64,000 nucleotides of DNA from Prado023 sp964418695 (GTDB lineage: Bacteria > Actinomycetota > Actinomycetes > S36-B12 > CAIYMF01). Position 1 is the stretch's first letter. Each line of letters begins with the position of its first letter. Under the pieces are notes generated by a model. That model did no database searches, was not told where the DNA came from, and worked only from the letters and a program-made list of their open reading frames with translations. Both the position numbers and the translations under genes were made by a program. Of the stretch, positions 19,046 to 28,254 are shown one piece after another. The stretch covers positions 55,822 to 119,821 of the forward strand of contig CAYQMN010000009.1 in the NCBI GenBank assembly GCA_964418695.1. The letters run 5' to 3'.

Positions 19046-19870
19046 ATGGACGACGAAATCCGCGCCGAGGCGCCGGGGGTCTCGGTGACCGCCTGTGCGC
19101 ACGGTGGCCATCTGATGACCTGGACCACGCACGGCGTCGAGCGGCTGTGGATGTCCCCGATGTCCGGGTGCTCGGGCGGCGGGGCGGCGATCCGCGGCGG
19201 CGTCCCCGTGCTGTTCCCCCAGTTCGGCACGTTCGGGCCGATGGTCAAGCACGGATTCGCGCGCACGAGCCGCTGGCAGCTCCTGTCCTGCCCGGAGCTG
19301 ACCGACCTGGCCGCCCTGCGCTTCGAGCTGGTCCACGACGAGCAGACCCTGGCGATCTGGCCGCACGAGTTCAGGGCGCGGCTTGAGCTGGCCGCCTCGG
19401 CGACCGAGCTGCGGATGCGCCTGGTCGTCGACAACCTCGGCCACGACCATGCCGAGTTCACCGCTGGCCTGCACACCTACCTGCGGGTGGCCGACCCGCA
19501 GGCGTGGATCTCCGGGGTGATCGGCGGCAAGGTGTGGGACGGCCGATCGGTCAGCGACCCGCAGTTCACCGAGCCGGTCGGCCAGACCGTGGCGGCGCTG
19601 GCCGAGCAGGATCTGGTGATGCACGGGGTGGTGGCGCCGCTGGAGCTGCACGACGGGCAGCTCGGCGTCGTGCGCGTGAGCGCCCAGGGCTTCCCGAACC
19701 GGGTGATCTGGAACCCCGGCCCCGAGCACGGCCTGGCCGACGTCCCGCCCGGCGGGGCCGCCGGATTCGTGTGCATCGAGCCGGCCGCGGTCACGCCGAT
19801 CCGGGTGCCCGGCGGCGGCACCTGGGAGGGCAGCCAGCGGATCACGGTGCTCTCCGGCCCGCAGACCTGA
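19046..19870 (+). CDS. D-hexose-6-phosphate mutarotase (aldose 1-epimerase-like)
   Basis: 274 residues. GGAAIRGGVPVLFPQFG and KHGFARTSRWQL contain the conserved Arg and His of the YeaD-type mutarotases, and the later FTAGLHTYLRV and GFVCIEPA segments carry the second His and the catalytic Glu. The enzyme interconverts alpha and beta anomers of glucose-6-phosphate-type sugars in the cytoplasm. The start is an ATG three codons inside a slightly longer open frame. It is a single gene with about 60 bases upstream after the crotonase. Confidence 0.85.
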   Translation: MDDEIRAEAPGVSVTACAHGGHLMTWTTHGVERLWMSPMSGCSGGGAAIRGGVPVLFPQFGTFGPMVKHGFARTSRWQLLSCPELTDLAALRFELVHDEQTLAIWPHEFRARLELAASATELRMRLVVDNLGHDHAEFTAGLHTYLRVADPQAWISGVIGGKVWDGRSVSDPQFTEPVGQTVAALAEQDLVMHGVVAPLELHDGQLGVVRVSAQGFPNRVIWNPGPEHGLADVPPGGAAGFVCIEPAAVTPIRVPGGGTWEGSQRITVLSGPQT

Positions 19871-19901
19871 GCCCAGCGTCCAGAGCCAGCGCCCGGCGAC
19901 G

Positions 19902-19948
19902 CTCAGGCCTGCGACTGCCTCAGGCCTGCGACGCCTCAGGCCCGCGAC
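19902..19948. repeat. Three short direct repeats of CTCAGGCCTGCGAC
   Basis: The 14-base unit occurs at 19902, 19919 and, with one change, 19935, in the short gap between the convergent mutarotase and glutaredoxin-like genes. It is too short and irregular for a CRISPR array. It may be slippage-derived or a degenerate terminator. Confidence 0.5.
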
Positions 19949-19952
19949 CGCA

Positions 19953-20213
19953 TCAGCGCCCGGTGACGCCCGCCCCCGCCAGCTCGCGGGTCAGCTCGGG
20001 GTCGGAGGGCTCGACCAGCAGCACGCCGTTGGGCAGCACGATCACCGGGATGGACTGCCGCCCGGAGATCTCCTGCGCCTGCCGCGCGGCCTGCTCGTCG
20101 GCGGCCACGTCCAGGTACGCGTAGTCGACGCCCAGCCGGTCGAGGAGCCGCTTGCTGCGCAGGCAGTCCGAGCACCAGTCCGCGCCGTACATGGTCACCT
20201 TCGAAGAACTCAT
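19953..20213 (-). CDS. Glutaredoxin-like protein, mycoredoxin type
   Basis: 86 residues. MYGADWCSDCLRSKRLLDRL gives a CSDC active site in the thioredoxin-fold position, and IPVIVLPNG supplies the conserved cis-Pro. Mycoredoxin-1 of mycobacteria (usual active site CGYC) reduces mycothiol mixed disulfides; this short family with an Asp in the active site is a close relative. It should act in the cytoplasm in redox repair. The gene is followed upstream by an M20 amidohydrolase on the same strand, 47 bases away. Confidence 0.8.
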   Translation of the reverse strand: MSSSKVTMYGADWCSDCLRSKRLLDRLGVDYAYLDVAADEQAARQAQEISGRQSIPVIVLPNGVLLVEPSDPELTRELAGAGVTGR

Positions 20214-20260
20214 GGCCTCTGCCTACCCTGCCGCGGCGTCGGTCAAACGCGGCGCGCCGA

Positions 20261-21601
20261 TCAGCGCGCGGACTCGTTCGCCAGCCAGGCCAGCGCGGTC
20301 AGGACCAGCACCCGCGTGCCGAACAGGATGGCCGACTCGTCGATGTCGAAGTTGGGCCGGTGCAGGTCGAGCAGCTCGTGCGCGCCGAGCGGCCGGGTGC
20401 CCAGCCGGGCGTAGCAGCCCGGGACGTGGTCCAGGTACCAGCCGAACGTGTCCCCGCCCCACGAGTGCGGGGTGTCGCGCACCGCGTCCGGCCCGCCGAC
20501 GGTGCGGGCGGCGCGCGCGACCAGCCGGGTCGCGGCCGGGTCGTTGATGACCGCGGTGACCCCGCGGTGATGGCGCAGGTGCCAGCGCAGACCGTCGCCG
20601 CGAGCACCCACGTGCCCGTCGGCCTCCGGGCGCAGGTCGGTGCCCAGCACGCCGGCGATCGCCCGGGGGACCACCGTGGTGAACGTCTCGGAGACCGCCG
20701 GCCACGGGGTGCGCAGCGAGCCCTCCACCATGGCCTCGGCGGGGATCACGTTGGCCGCCGAGCCGGTGTGCACGGCGCCGAACACCAGGCGCAGCTCGTC
20801 GAGCCCCTCGGCGACCACCGCCGAGTCCGGGAGCCGATGGGCGTCCACCCCGGCCTGCACCGCCGAGGGCAGCTCGCGGACCAGCTGGGCGACCACGTCC
20901 ACGAGGTTGACCGTCAGTCCGGGGCGCGCGGTGTGCCCGCCCGGCCCGTGCAGCGAGATGCCCAGGTAGTCCGAGGCGGAGGTGAGCGCCCCGCGCCGGC
21001 AGCCCAGGTGGCCGACGTCGAGCTTGGGGTCGCAGTGGAGCCCGAAGATGCCGGTCACGTCCTGCATCCAGCCCTCGGCGATCACGTCCAGCGCCCCGCC
21101 CGGGAACGACTCCTCGGAGGGCTCGAAGATCAGGCGCACCCGCCCGGGCGCCCTGCCGGACATGAGCAGCTCGCGCAGGATGAGTCCGGCGCCGAGCACC
21201 ACGGTGGTGTGCACGTCGTGGCCGCAGGCGTGGCAGGCGCCCTTGTTCATCGACCGGTAGGGAACGTCCTTCACGTCCTGCATGGCCAGCGCGTCGATGT
21301 CGGCGCGCAGCGCCACCAGCGGCCCCGCGTGGCCCACGTCGCAGACCACGCCGGTGCCGGCGTCGAGCACCGTGGGTGCGAGCCCTTCGACCTTGAGCCG
21401 CTCGCGCAGGGTCGCGGTCGTCTCGTGCTCGGCGCGACTGACCTCGGGCCGGGCGTGCAGCCAGCGCCGCATGTAGACCAGCTCACCGGCCCGATGCTCG
21501 ACCATCCGGCGCACCGTGGCGACCAGGTCCGGGTCCAGATCGAGCTCGCCGTCCTCAGGCCCGAGCCCGTGGGCAGGGGCTCCGGCCGCCACGCTGGTCA
21601 T
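20261..21601 (-). CDS. M20 family amidohydrolase (aminoacylase/IAA-hydrolase type)
   Basis: 446 residues. RADIDALAMQD, the Gly-His pair in KGACHACGHDVHTTVVLGAG and FEPSEESFPGGA provide the dinuclear metal ligands and catalytic Glu of the M20D group, and GIFGLHCDP gives a further His. Such enzymes remove acyl groups from N-acyl amino acids or related amides. The ATG is chosen because GAGGA sits 10 bases upstream; a GTG three codons earlier is too close to that site. It is divergent from the gamma-glutamyltransferase gene. Confidence 0.85.
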   Translation of the reverse strand: MTSVAAGAPAHGLGPEDGELDLDPDLVATVRRMVEHRAGELVYMRRWLHARPEVSRAEHETTATLRERLKVEGLAPTVLDAGTGVVCDVGHAGPLVALRADIDALAMQDVKDVPYRSMNKGACHACGHDVHTTVVLGAGLILRELLMSGRAPGRVRLIFEPSEESFPGGALDVIAEGWMQDVTGIFGLHCDPKLDVGHLGCRRGALTSASDYLGISLHGPGGHTARPGLTVNLVDVVAQLVRELPSAVQAGVDAHRLPDSAVVAEGLDELRLVFGAVHTGSAANVIPAEAMVEGSLRTPWPAVSETFTTVVPRAIAGVLGTDLRPEADGHVGARGDGLRWHLRHHRGVTAVINDPAATRLVARAARTVGGPDAVRDTPHSWGGDTFGWYLDHVPGCYARLGTRPLGAHELLDLHRPNFDIDESAILFGTRVLVLTALAWLANESAR

Positions 21602-21684
21602 GGGTGTCACATCCTCGATCCGCCGAAGGGAAGGATAGTCCCGGTGGGGCGCTTGATCCGTGCCGCGCGGCTAGCCTGACCGAC

Positions 21685-23217
21685 GTGAGCGACGACGGCA
21701 CCGCAGCGGCCTCGGCCTCCGGGATCGGGGCCATCGTGGCCGAGGGCGGCCCGGGCCATGCCGCGGTCTCGGCGGGCACCTGGGCGACCGCCCGCGCCGG
21801 GGCGCAGGTGCTCGTGGCCGGCGGCAACGCCGTCGACGCGGTCCTGGCGATGACGGTCGCCGCGGCGGTCGCCGAGGAGAGCGTCGCGTCGCTGGGCGGC
21901 GGCGGGTTCCTCACGATCCGGACCGCCGACGGGCAGGCCCATGTGCGCGACTTCTTCGTCGACACCCCCGGTCGCGGCCTGCCCGGGCACGCGCTGGATC
22001 TGCACTTCCTGCCGATGGACGTCCAGTACCCCCACACGGTCCAGACCTTCCATGTGGGGCTGGGCTCGGTGGCGGTGCCGGGGCTGCTGGCCGGGATCCT
22101 GGAGGCGCACGCCGAGTTCGCCAGCCTGGAGCTGGCCGACCTGGTCGAGCCCGCCCGGCGGTACGCCGAGCAGGGGGTCGTCATCGAGCCCGCGCAGGGC
22201 GTGATGCTGGCGCTGGTCCGCGACCTGATGGCGCTGACCCCGCCGGGCCGCGCGCTGGTCGAGCGCGACGGCCGCTGGCTGGGGGAGGGCGACACGCTCA
22301 CCAACCCCGAGCTCGCGGCGTTCCTGGACCGGCTCGGCGACGGCGCGATCACGTCCTTGGAGAGCGCGCCCTTCGCCGGACCGCTGCTCTCGGCAATGGC
22401 CGACGGCGGCCTGGTGACCGCGGCCGACCTGGCCGCCTACACGGTCCTGAGCCGCGAGCCGGTCACCGTGCAGCGGCGCGGGCACGTCCTGCACACCAAC
22501 CCGCCGCCTTCGTTCGGCGGGCCGATCATCGCCGACACCTTGGGCGCCGCCCCCACCCTGGACCCCGGCGACCCGGACAGCTGGCTGGCGGTCGTGCAGA
22601 CGCTGGCCGAGGCCACCGACCACCATCGCGGGGTGGCCGGCTCGCCGATCGTCACCTCGGGCACCACGCACGCCAGCGCGGTGGACGCCGACGGGATGGT
22701 GGCGGTGCTGACCCAGTCCAACGGGGTCACCTCTGGCTTCGTCGTGCCGGGCACCGGCATCCACCTGAACAACATGCTCGGCGAGGCGGACCTGAACCCC
22801 GACGGCTTCCACGCTGCCCCGCCCGGCCGCCGGATGGGCTCGATGATGAGCCCCTCGATCCTGGTCGCCCCGGACGGGGGGGTGGTCGGCCTGGGCACCG
22901 GCGGCTCGGAGCGGATCCGCTCGGCGCTGGTCGAGGTGATGCTGCGGATGATCGACGCCGGGCAGTCGCTGGCCGATGCCGTCGCCGGTGCCCGGGTGCA
23001 TCTGGACGCCGGCGGCCTGCAGGTCGAGCCGCACCTGCCGCCCGGAGCACGGGCCGGGCTGGGCGAGCGCTCGCCGTGGCCGGTCCGGGTCTGGCCCTCG
23101 GCCAACGTCTTCTTCGGTGGTGTGAACGCTGTGCAGCGCACGCCGGACGGCCGGGTCACCGCGGTCGCCGACGCCCGCCGAGGCGGCGGCGCCCTGGTCG
23201 TGCGCGTACCCCGCTGA
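21685..23217 (+). CDS. ggt: Gamma-glutamyltransferase family protein
   Basis: 510 residues from GTG. The self-processing site is seen as TTHASAVDADG with the likely nucleophile Thr at residue 327, and the C-terminal half has MMSPSILV and GTGGSERIRSALVEV where substrate-binding residues of GGT lie. The proenzyme would cleave itself before that Thr to give two subunits, then hydrolyse or transfer gamma-glutamyl groups, for example from glutathione or poly-gamma-glutamyl compounds. No signal peptide is evident, unlike periplasmic GGTs. The protein is somewhat shorter than E. coli GGT. Confidence 0.85.
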   Translation: MSDDGTAAASASGIGAIVAEGGPGHAAVSAGTWATARAGAQVLVAGGNAVDAVLAMTVAAAVAEESVASLGGGGFLTIRTADGQAHVRDFFVDTPGRGLPGHALDLHFLPMDVQYPHTVQTFHVGLGSVAVPGLLAGILEAHAEFASLELADLVEPARRYAEQGVVIEPAQGVMLALVRDLMALTPPGRALVERDGRWLGEGDTLTNPELAAFLDRLGDGAITSLESAPFAGPLLSAMADGGLVTAADLAAYTVLSREPVTVQRRGHVLHTNPPPSFGGPIIADTLGAAPTLDPGDPDSWLAVVQTLAEATDHHRGVAGSPIVTSGTTHASAVDADGMVAVLTQSNGVTSGFVVPGTGIHLNNMLGEADLNPDGFHAAPPGRRMGSMMSPSILVAPDGGVVGLGTGGSERIRSALVEVMLRMIDAGQSLADAVAGARVHLDAGGLQVEPHLPPGARAGLGERSPWPVRVWPSANVFFGGVNAVQRTPDGRVTAVADARRGGGALVVRVPR

Positions 23218-23302
23218 CCCCTTCCGGTGCGCGCGCACGACCCGTCCGAGGTTCGCCCCGATCGTCCGGTCGGGGGGACTCCGGGCCCGGGTTCGGGACA
23301 CG

Positions 23303-24571
23303 ATGGCCGGCGTGACTGTCCGCCGCCCGGCCCGATCGACCGCCTACCTCGTGGCCGGAGGGTTGGTCGCCGGGCTGCTCGTGGTCTCGCCGACGGTGAC
23401 CGGCATCGCCACGGCGGCGGCTGTCGAGAGCTACTCGGTGCCGGCCTCCGGGGTCCTCACCGTGACCGGCTCGGGCTGGGGTCACGGTCGCGGCTTGAGC
23501 CAGTGGGGCGCCTACCAGGCCGCCAAGGAGGGGGCGACCACCGCGCAGATCCTGGCCTTCTACTACCCGGGCACGACGCTGGCGACCCGTCCGGCGGCCT
23601 CCGTGCGCGTCCTGCTGGCCGGCGACACCGGGCGGGACCTGGTCGTGCGACGCGCCGACCGCCTGCGGCTGGTCCGCGCGGGGCGCGCCGACCTGGCGCT
23701 GGGCCGCCCGGCCGGGTGTGCGAGCACCCCGTCGCGCTGGCGACTGCGGGCCGTCGGCCGGTCGCTGCGGCTGGACGCCTATTGCGGGCACTGGCAGCAC
23801 GGGTCGAAGGTGGGCAAGTCGGCGACCTTCGCGACGCCGGCCGGCGTCGTCGCCACGCAGGACGGCTCGATCCGCCGCGGCTACCGCGGCACCGTGTCGG
23901 CCACCTGGATCGCCAAGCGCTCGGTCCGGGTGGTCAACACCGTGCCGATGGAGCAGTACCTGCGCTCGGTGGTCGCCGCGGAGGTCTCGCCGAGCTGGCC
24001 GGCGGCGGCCCTGCGCGCCCAGGCCGTGGCGGCCCGCTCGTACGCGGCGGCCAGCGCCGCCTTCGCCGGCTCGCCGGCCTACGACGTCGAGGACGGCATC
24101 CGCTCCCAGGCATACCCGGCAGCGGTGTCCTACTTGGCCGGCTGGAAGGTGGCCCGGGTGCACGAGCATCCCGCGACCGACCAGGCGATCGCCCAGACCG
24201 CGGGGCTGTACGTGATGAGCGGCACGCAGGTCGCTCTGACCCAGTTCAGCGCATCCAACGGGGGCGCGACCGCCGCCTCCCCGGTCGCGTGGATGGTCGC
24301 CCGCGCCGACCCCTGGGATGCCCGGGCCGCGACCAACCCGCGGCTGCGCTGGACCCGCACGGTCAGCGTCGCGACGCTGACCAAGCGCTACGGGCTGGGC
24401 AGCCTGCGCGCCGTGCAGGTGCTGGGCCGGGAGGGAGCAGGCCCGTTCGGCGGGCGAGTCACCGCCGTGCGCTTGGTCGGCACGGCCAGCAGCCGAACGA
24501 TCACCGGCGACAGCGCCATCCGCGCAGCCCTGGGCCTGCACAGCACCATGTTCACCCTGACCACGCGCTAA
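23303..24571 (+). CDS. Secreted SpoIID/LytB-domain protein
   Basis: 422 residues with a Sec signal peptide (hydrophobic segment about residues 15-35 ending in Ala residues). GSGWGHGRGLSQWGAYQAA occurs right after the signal peptide, and the SpoIID core VNTVPMEQYLRSVVAAEVSP...AQAVAARSYA and FSASNGGATA lie in the second half. SpoIID is a lytic transglycosylase acting on peptidoglycan; whether the catalytic Glu (in AAEVSPSW) is functional here is likely but unproven. It is expected in the cell envelope. The single gene is followed by a convergent AIM24 gene. Confidence 0.82.
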   Translation: MAGVTVRRPARSTAYLVAGGLVAGLLVVSPTVTGIATAAAVESYSVPASGVLTVTGSGWGHGRGLSQWGAYQAAKEGATTAQILAFYYPGTTLATRPAASVRVLLAGDTGRDLVVRRADRLRLVRAGRADLALGRPAGCASTPSRWRLRAVGRSLRLDAYCGHWQHGSKVGKSATFATPAGVVATQDGSIRRGYRGTVSATWIAKRSVRVVNTVPMEQYLRSVVAAEVSPSWPAAALRAQAVAARSYAAASAAFAGSPAYDVEDGIRSQAYPAAVSYLAGWKVARVHEHPATDQAIAQTAGLYVMSGTQVALTQFSASNGGATAASPVAWMVARADPWDARAATNPRLRWTRTVSVATLTKRYGLGSLRAVQVLGREGAGPFGGRVTAVRLVGTASSRTITGDSAIRAALGLHSTMFTLTTR

Positions 24572-24618
24572 CCAGCCGACCCCGATCGGCCGCTCGTGGG
24601 TCCCCCCGGTTCCTCCGA

Positions 24619-25293
24619 TCAGTGGCCGCCGGCCACCACCGGGTGGCCTTCCGAGGCCTGGACCACGACGAAGCCCTGCCCGCTGAGCGCCAGCTGGTAG
24701 GCCTCGCCTGATCCGCGGCCGACCAGGGCGCCCATCTTGGCGGTCTTGCGGATGCCCGAGCGCAGCGAGCTGGACCACAGCACCGCGCTCTGCATGTCGA
24801 CGAACGTGGGCACGTCCACGTTGAGCACCACGGGCGTGCCGTGCACGGTGATCGCCAGCGACCCGGTGCCCGTGAAGGTGGTGTTGAACAGGCCGCCGCT
24901 CATCATCGAGGCGCCCTCGACGCGCTTGATGTCCCACTGCAGGCCGCTCTCGAAGGCCAGGACGTTCGCGCCGTTCACGGTCACCGAGTCGTTCTCCAGC
25001 TGGAGCACGAACACGTCGTCGGCGTCGCGGGCCAGGAACACGTCGCCGCTGCCGCTGACCTTCATCAGGGCCATGCCCTCGCCGGTGAACGCCTTCTTGA
25101 ACATCTTGCCCATTCCGCCGCTGCCCTCGTAGGCGAAGTCGACGTCGCCCTGGTAGGCGACCATCGAGCCCTGCAAGGCGAAGAAGTAGCCCGGGCCGCC
25201 GGCCATGCGGACCTTGAGCATCTTGTGGTTCTGCTTGGTGAAGCTGCCGGCCTCGACGTGGGCCTCGGTGTGGGTGAAGAGCTCGCTGCGCAT
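24619..25293 (-). CDS. AIM24 family protein
   Basis: 224 residues. MVAYQGDVDFAYEG, MKVSGSGDVFLA and the Gly-rich beta-strand pattern match the AIM24/TraB-type double-psi beta barrel family. Bacterial members are widespread, usually cytoplasmic, and of unknown biochemical function; the mitochondrial homologue supports inner-membrane organisation. There is no signal peptide. It is a single gene between a convergent SpoIID gene and the pitA gene on the same strand, 79 bases away from the pitA stop. Confidence 0.85.
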   Translation of the reverse strand: MRSELFTHTEAHVEAGSFTKQNHKMLKVRMAGGPGYFFALQGSMVAYQGDVDFAYEGSGGMGKMFKKAFTGEGMALMKVSGSGDVFLARDADDVFVLQLENDSVTVNGANVLAFESGLQWDIKRVEGASMMSGGLFNTTFTGTGSLAITVHGTPVVLNVDVPTFVDMQSAVLWSSSLRSGIRKTAKMGALVGRGSGEAYQLALSGQGFVVVQASEGHPVVAGGH

Positions 25294-25372
25294 GCACCGA
25301 TGCTAGACCTGCGACCTGCGGCGGGTCCGCGCCCGCGATTGTGCCGGCCACGGCCGGACCGCGGGGTTCAGA

Positions 25373-26668
25373 TCAGGGCTGGCTGTCGATCGGGCGGCTG
25401 GTGGGCTCGGGGTGCGTGCGCTGCGGGCCGCTCACGCCGCGGCGGCCACCGGGGTGGTCGTGGTGGTTGACGTGCGGCGGGCCCTGATAGGGATGGGCGT
25501 CCGGGTGCACCTCGGGGTGGTACTCGTGCAGGGCCTGGTCGGGCGGCAGCATGGCCTCGACGTCGTCGGCGTTCTCCGCGTGCAGCATGAGCCGGGCGGC
25601 CCACGCCAGCAGAGCCACGACCGCCGCGATGGTGAGCAGGAAGCCCCACGGAGTGGGCAGCCGCATGATGTAGGCGATCACCGCGCCCACCAGGCCGGCG
25701 GCCGGCAGGGTCACGATCCAGGCGACGAGCATCTCGCCGATCTTGCGCGCGTTCAGCCCGCTGCCGGCGGCCGCGCCCGCCCCCACCACGGAGGCGGTGG
25801 CGGCCTGGGTGGTGGAGATCGGGACGCCGAAGTGGGTGGCCCCGAAGATCGCGGAGGTGGCGCCGATGTTGGCCGCGACGCCGGAGTTGGCGTTCAGCCG
25901 GGTGATCCGCAGCCCGACGGTCTCGATGATCCGCCAGCCGCCCCACATCGTGCCCAGCGCGATCATCGAGTAGGCGGCGATCTCGACCCAGAACGGGATG
26001 CCCGAGTCTGCCGTCAGGTACCCGCCGGCGACCAGCGCGAACCAGATGACGCCCATCGTCTTCTGCGCGTCGTTGGCGCCGTGGCCGAACGACACCAGGG
26101 CTGCCGAGACGATCTGCATGTACTTGAACGGCTTGGCGTCGTCCTCCCAGCCAGTGACCCGCTGCAGCGCGGTCACCAGGTACATCGCGATGAACGCGAT
26201 GGTGAGCGCGATCGTGGGGGAGGCCACGATGGCGATCGCGGTCTTCTCCACGCTCGACCACTTGATCGCGTCGACGCCGCCCATCGCCAGGCCCGCGCCG
26301 ACCAGGCCGCCGATCAGCGCATGGCTGGACGAGGACGGCATCCCGATCCACCAGGTGAGGTAGTTCCAGAAGACGGCGGCGACCAGGGCCGCGCCGGCCA
26401 CGATCAGCCCCTCGGGCATCCCGGCGGGGGTCTCGCCCAACGCCTCGACGTTGACCGTCTTGCCCACCGTGTTGGCCACCGCGGTGCCAATGACGAACAG
26501 GGCGCTGAAGTTGAAGAACGCCGCCATGTAGATCGCGTGCCGGGGCCGCATCGCCTTGGTCGCGACCACGGTGGCGGTCGAGTTGGCGGCATCGTGGAAG
26601 CCGTTCGTGAAGTCGAACAGCAAGGCGAGGAAGACGATCCCGGCGACCGCCACCAGCACGACGTCCAC
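25373..26668 (-). CDS. pitA: Low-affinity inorganic phosphate transporter, PiT family
   Basis: 431 residues with about ten membrane helices. The two PiT signature motifs are present: FDFTNGFHDAANS near residue 23 and VSFGHGANDAQKTMG near residue 193. It moves metal-phosphate complexes with protons across the cytoplasmic membrane. The C-terminal tail after the last helix is His- and Pro-rich. The GTG start has GGAGGG six bases upstream and TAACGT as a possible -10 about 50 bases upstream. GTTCAT-type boxes lie further upstream. The usual neighbouring DUF47 regulator gene is absent here. Confidence 0.92.
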   Translation of the reverse strand: MDVVLVAVAGIVFLALLFDFTNGFHDAANSTATVVATKAMRPRHAIYMAAFFNFSALFVIGTAVANTVGKTVNVEALGETPAGMPEGLIVAGAALVAAVFWNYLTWWIGMPSSSSHALIGGLVGAGLAMGGVDAIKWSSVEKTAIAIVASPTIALTIAFIAMYLVTALQRVTGWEDDAKPFKYMQIVSAALVSFGHGANDAQKTMGVIWFALVAGGYLTADSGIPFWVEIAAYSMIALGTMWGGWRIIETVGLRITRLNANSGVAANIGATSAIFGATHFGVPISTTQAATASVVGAGAAAGSGLNARKIGEMLVAWIVTLPAAGLVGAVIAYIMRLPTPWGFLLTIAAVVALLAWAARLMLHAENADDVEAMLPPDQALHEYHPEVHPDAHPYQGPPHVNHHDHPGGRRGVSGPQRTHPEPTSRPIDSQP

Positions 26669-26770
26669 GACATACCCTCCGTCTTCGACGCGGCAGGACG
26701 AGGCCGCGCGAAACCACGTTAGCCCCCCCGGAAGTCAGAGGCTGACCTGTCCGGGGCTCCCCTGAGGGCC

Positions 26771-26814
26771 GTTCATGTGGCGTTCATCTTGCGGGGCACA
26801 GACGTTCATCCCCA
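26771..26814. promoter_or_regulatory. PHO-box-like 11-base repeats upstream of pitA
   Basis: GTTCATGTGGC and GTTCATCTTGC are adjacent 11-base units; after one degenerate 11-base unit a third, GTTCATCCCCA, follows in register. This is the pattern bound by PhoP in actinobacteria. On the plus strand they read in the direction opposite to pitA and lie about 100 bases upstream of it, overlapping the end of the DUF445 gene. PhoP control of pitA is therefore likely, but activation versus repression cannot be decided. Confidence 0.6.
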
Positions 26815-28128
26815 CAGCTGCGTGACGGCGTGGATTGCCAGCCCCGCGAGGGCTCCGATGACCGTTCCGTTGATGCGGATGAACTGCAGATCGCGGCCTG
26901 CGGCGAGCTCGATGCGGGCTGCCGTCTGCGGTCCGTCCCAGCGCGCGACGGTGTCGGTGATGACGCTGGTGAGCTGGAGCTTGTAATCCCCCACCAGCGA
27001 CACCGCGGTGTCGGTGACCCAGGTGTCCAGCCGGTCCTGCAGGTCGGCGTCAGTGGCCAGCGCGTGCCCGACCTGCTCGACCGCGCCGGACGCCCGGACC
27101 CGCAGCTCGCTTCGCGGGTCGTCGGCGGCCTCCAGCAGCAGCCGCTTGGCGGTCTGCCACATCTGCGCGATCGACTGCTGGACATCCGGGTGGGTGTAGA
27201 GGTCGACCTTGGCCTGCTCGACCTTGGCCCGCGTCTCCGGGTTGTCGCGCAGGTCGTTGGCGAACTGCACGAGCATCCGGTCCACGGCCTGGCGGACCTC
27301 GTGGTCAGGGTCGTCGCGGATGCCGGTCAGGAAGCGCACCAGCTCGAAGTGGATGCGCCCGGCCACCATGCTGTCGATCAGCTTGGGCGACCACGCGGGC
27401 GACTGCGCCTCGACCACCGACATGATCGTGACCCGGTTGGTGGCCACCCAGGTGCACGTGCGCTCCACGATGACGTCCACGATCCCGGTGTGCGAGCGAT
27501 CGCGCACCACCTGCGCGAGCAGCCTTCCCAGTGCCGGCGAGACGTCGGTGCGCTCCACCCGCTCGCCGATCACCCGCTCGATGGTGGTGCGCATCTGCTC
27601 GTCGTCCATCACGGCCAGCAGCCCGCGCAGCGCCCCGCCCAGCTGCCCGGTGACGCGCGCGGCGTTGTCCGGGTGGGCCAGCCACTCGCCGGCCCGCCGG
27701 GTCACCTCGGCGCTGCCGACCTTCTCGCGCACCACGTCGTCGGTCAGGAAGTTCTTGCCCACGAACTCGCCCAGGCCCGCGCCCATCTGGTCCTTGCGCG
27801 TCGGGATGATCGCCGTGTGCGGGATCGGCAGGCCCAGCGGATGACGGAACAGCGCGGTCACCGCGAACCAGTCGGCGAGAGCGCCGACCATCGCCGCCTC
27901 CGAGCCGGCCTGCACGTAGCCCAGGAAGCCCGTCGCATGGGCCCCCGCGACGACCAGCGTGACCAGGTAGATCAGCGCCGCCAGGCCGAACAGCGAGGTG
28001 GCCACCACCTTCATGCGCCGCAGCGCGACGCGCCGCTCCTCGTCCGAGCCCCAGGCGCTGGACTTGGGGTCGGGCCGCTGCGGCACCCCGGAGTCCGTCG
28101 GGCCGGGGGTGGCCGTGACCGCGCTCAT
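26806..28128 (-). CDS. DUF445 family membrane protein
   Basis: 440 residues from an ATG with AGGAGG just upstream. A hydrophobic segment near residues 50-70 (LFGLAALIYLVTLVVAGA) is followed by the family signature ALADWFAVTALFRHPLGLPIPHTAIIP. A long helical, charged middle and a C-terminal hydrophobic segment (INGTVIGALAGLAIHAV) follow. DUF445 proteins are membrane-associated and have no agreed function. The gene precedes pitA on the same strand, but the PHO boxes between them suggest separate promoters. Confidence 0.85.
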   Translation of the reverse strand: MSAVTATPGPTDSGVPQRPDPKSSAWGSDEERRVALRRMKVVATSLFGLAALIYLVTLVVAGAHATGFLGYVQAGSEAAMVGALADWFAVTALFRHPLGLPIPHTAIIPTRKDQMGAGLGEFVGKNFLTDDVVREKVGSAEVTRRAGEWLAHPDNAARVTGQLGGALRGLLAVMDDEQMRTTIERVIGERVERTDVSPALGRLLAQVVRDRSHTGIVDVIVERTCTWVATNRVTIMSVVEAQSPAWSPKLIDSMVAGRIHFELVRFLTGIRDDPDHEVRQAVDRMLVQFANDLRDNPETRAKVEQAKVDLYTHPDVQQSIAQMWQTAKRLLLEAADDPRSELRVRASGAVEQVGHALATDADLQDRLDTWVTDTAVSLVGDYKLQLTSVITDTVARWDGPQTAARIELAAGRDLQFIRINGTVIGALAGLAIHAVTQLWG

Positions 28129-28254
28129 CGAGCCTCCTGGGGTAGCCGGCCTCGATCGTAGGCGCGCAGGCAGACACCCACAGCCGACGCAGGCCGATCA
28201 CACAAGGCGCAACCGCCCGCCTGTGGAGCCTGTCGAGCCCAGCGCCCGGTCGAG

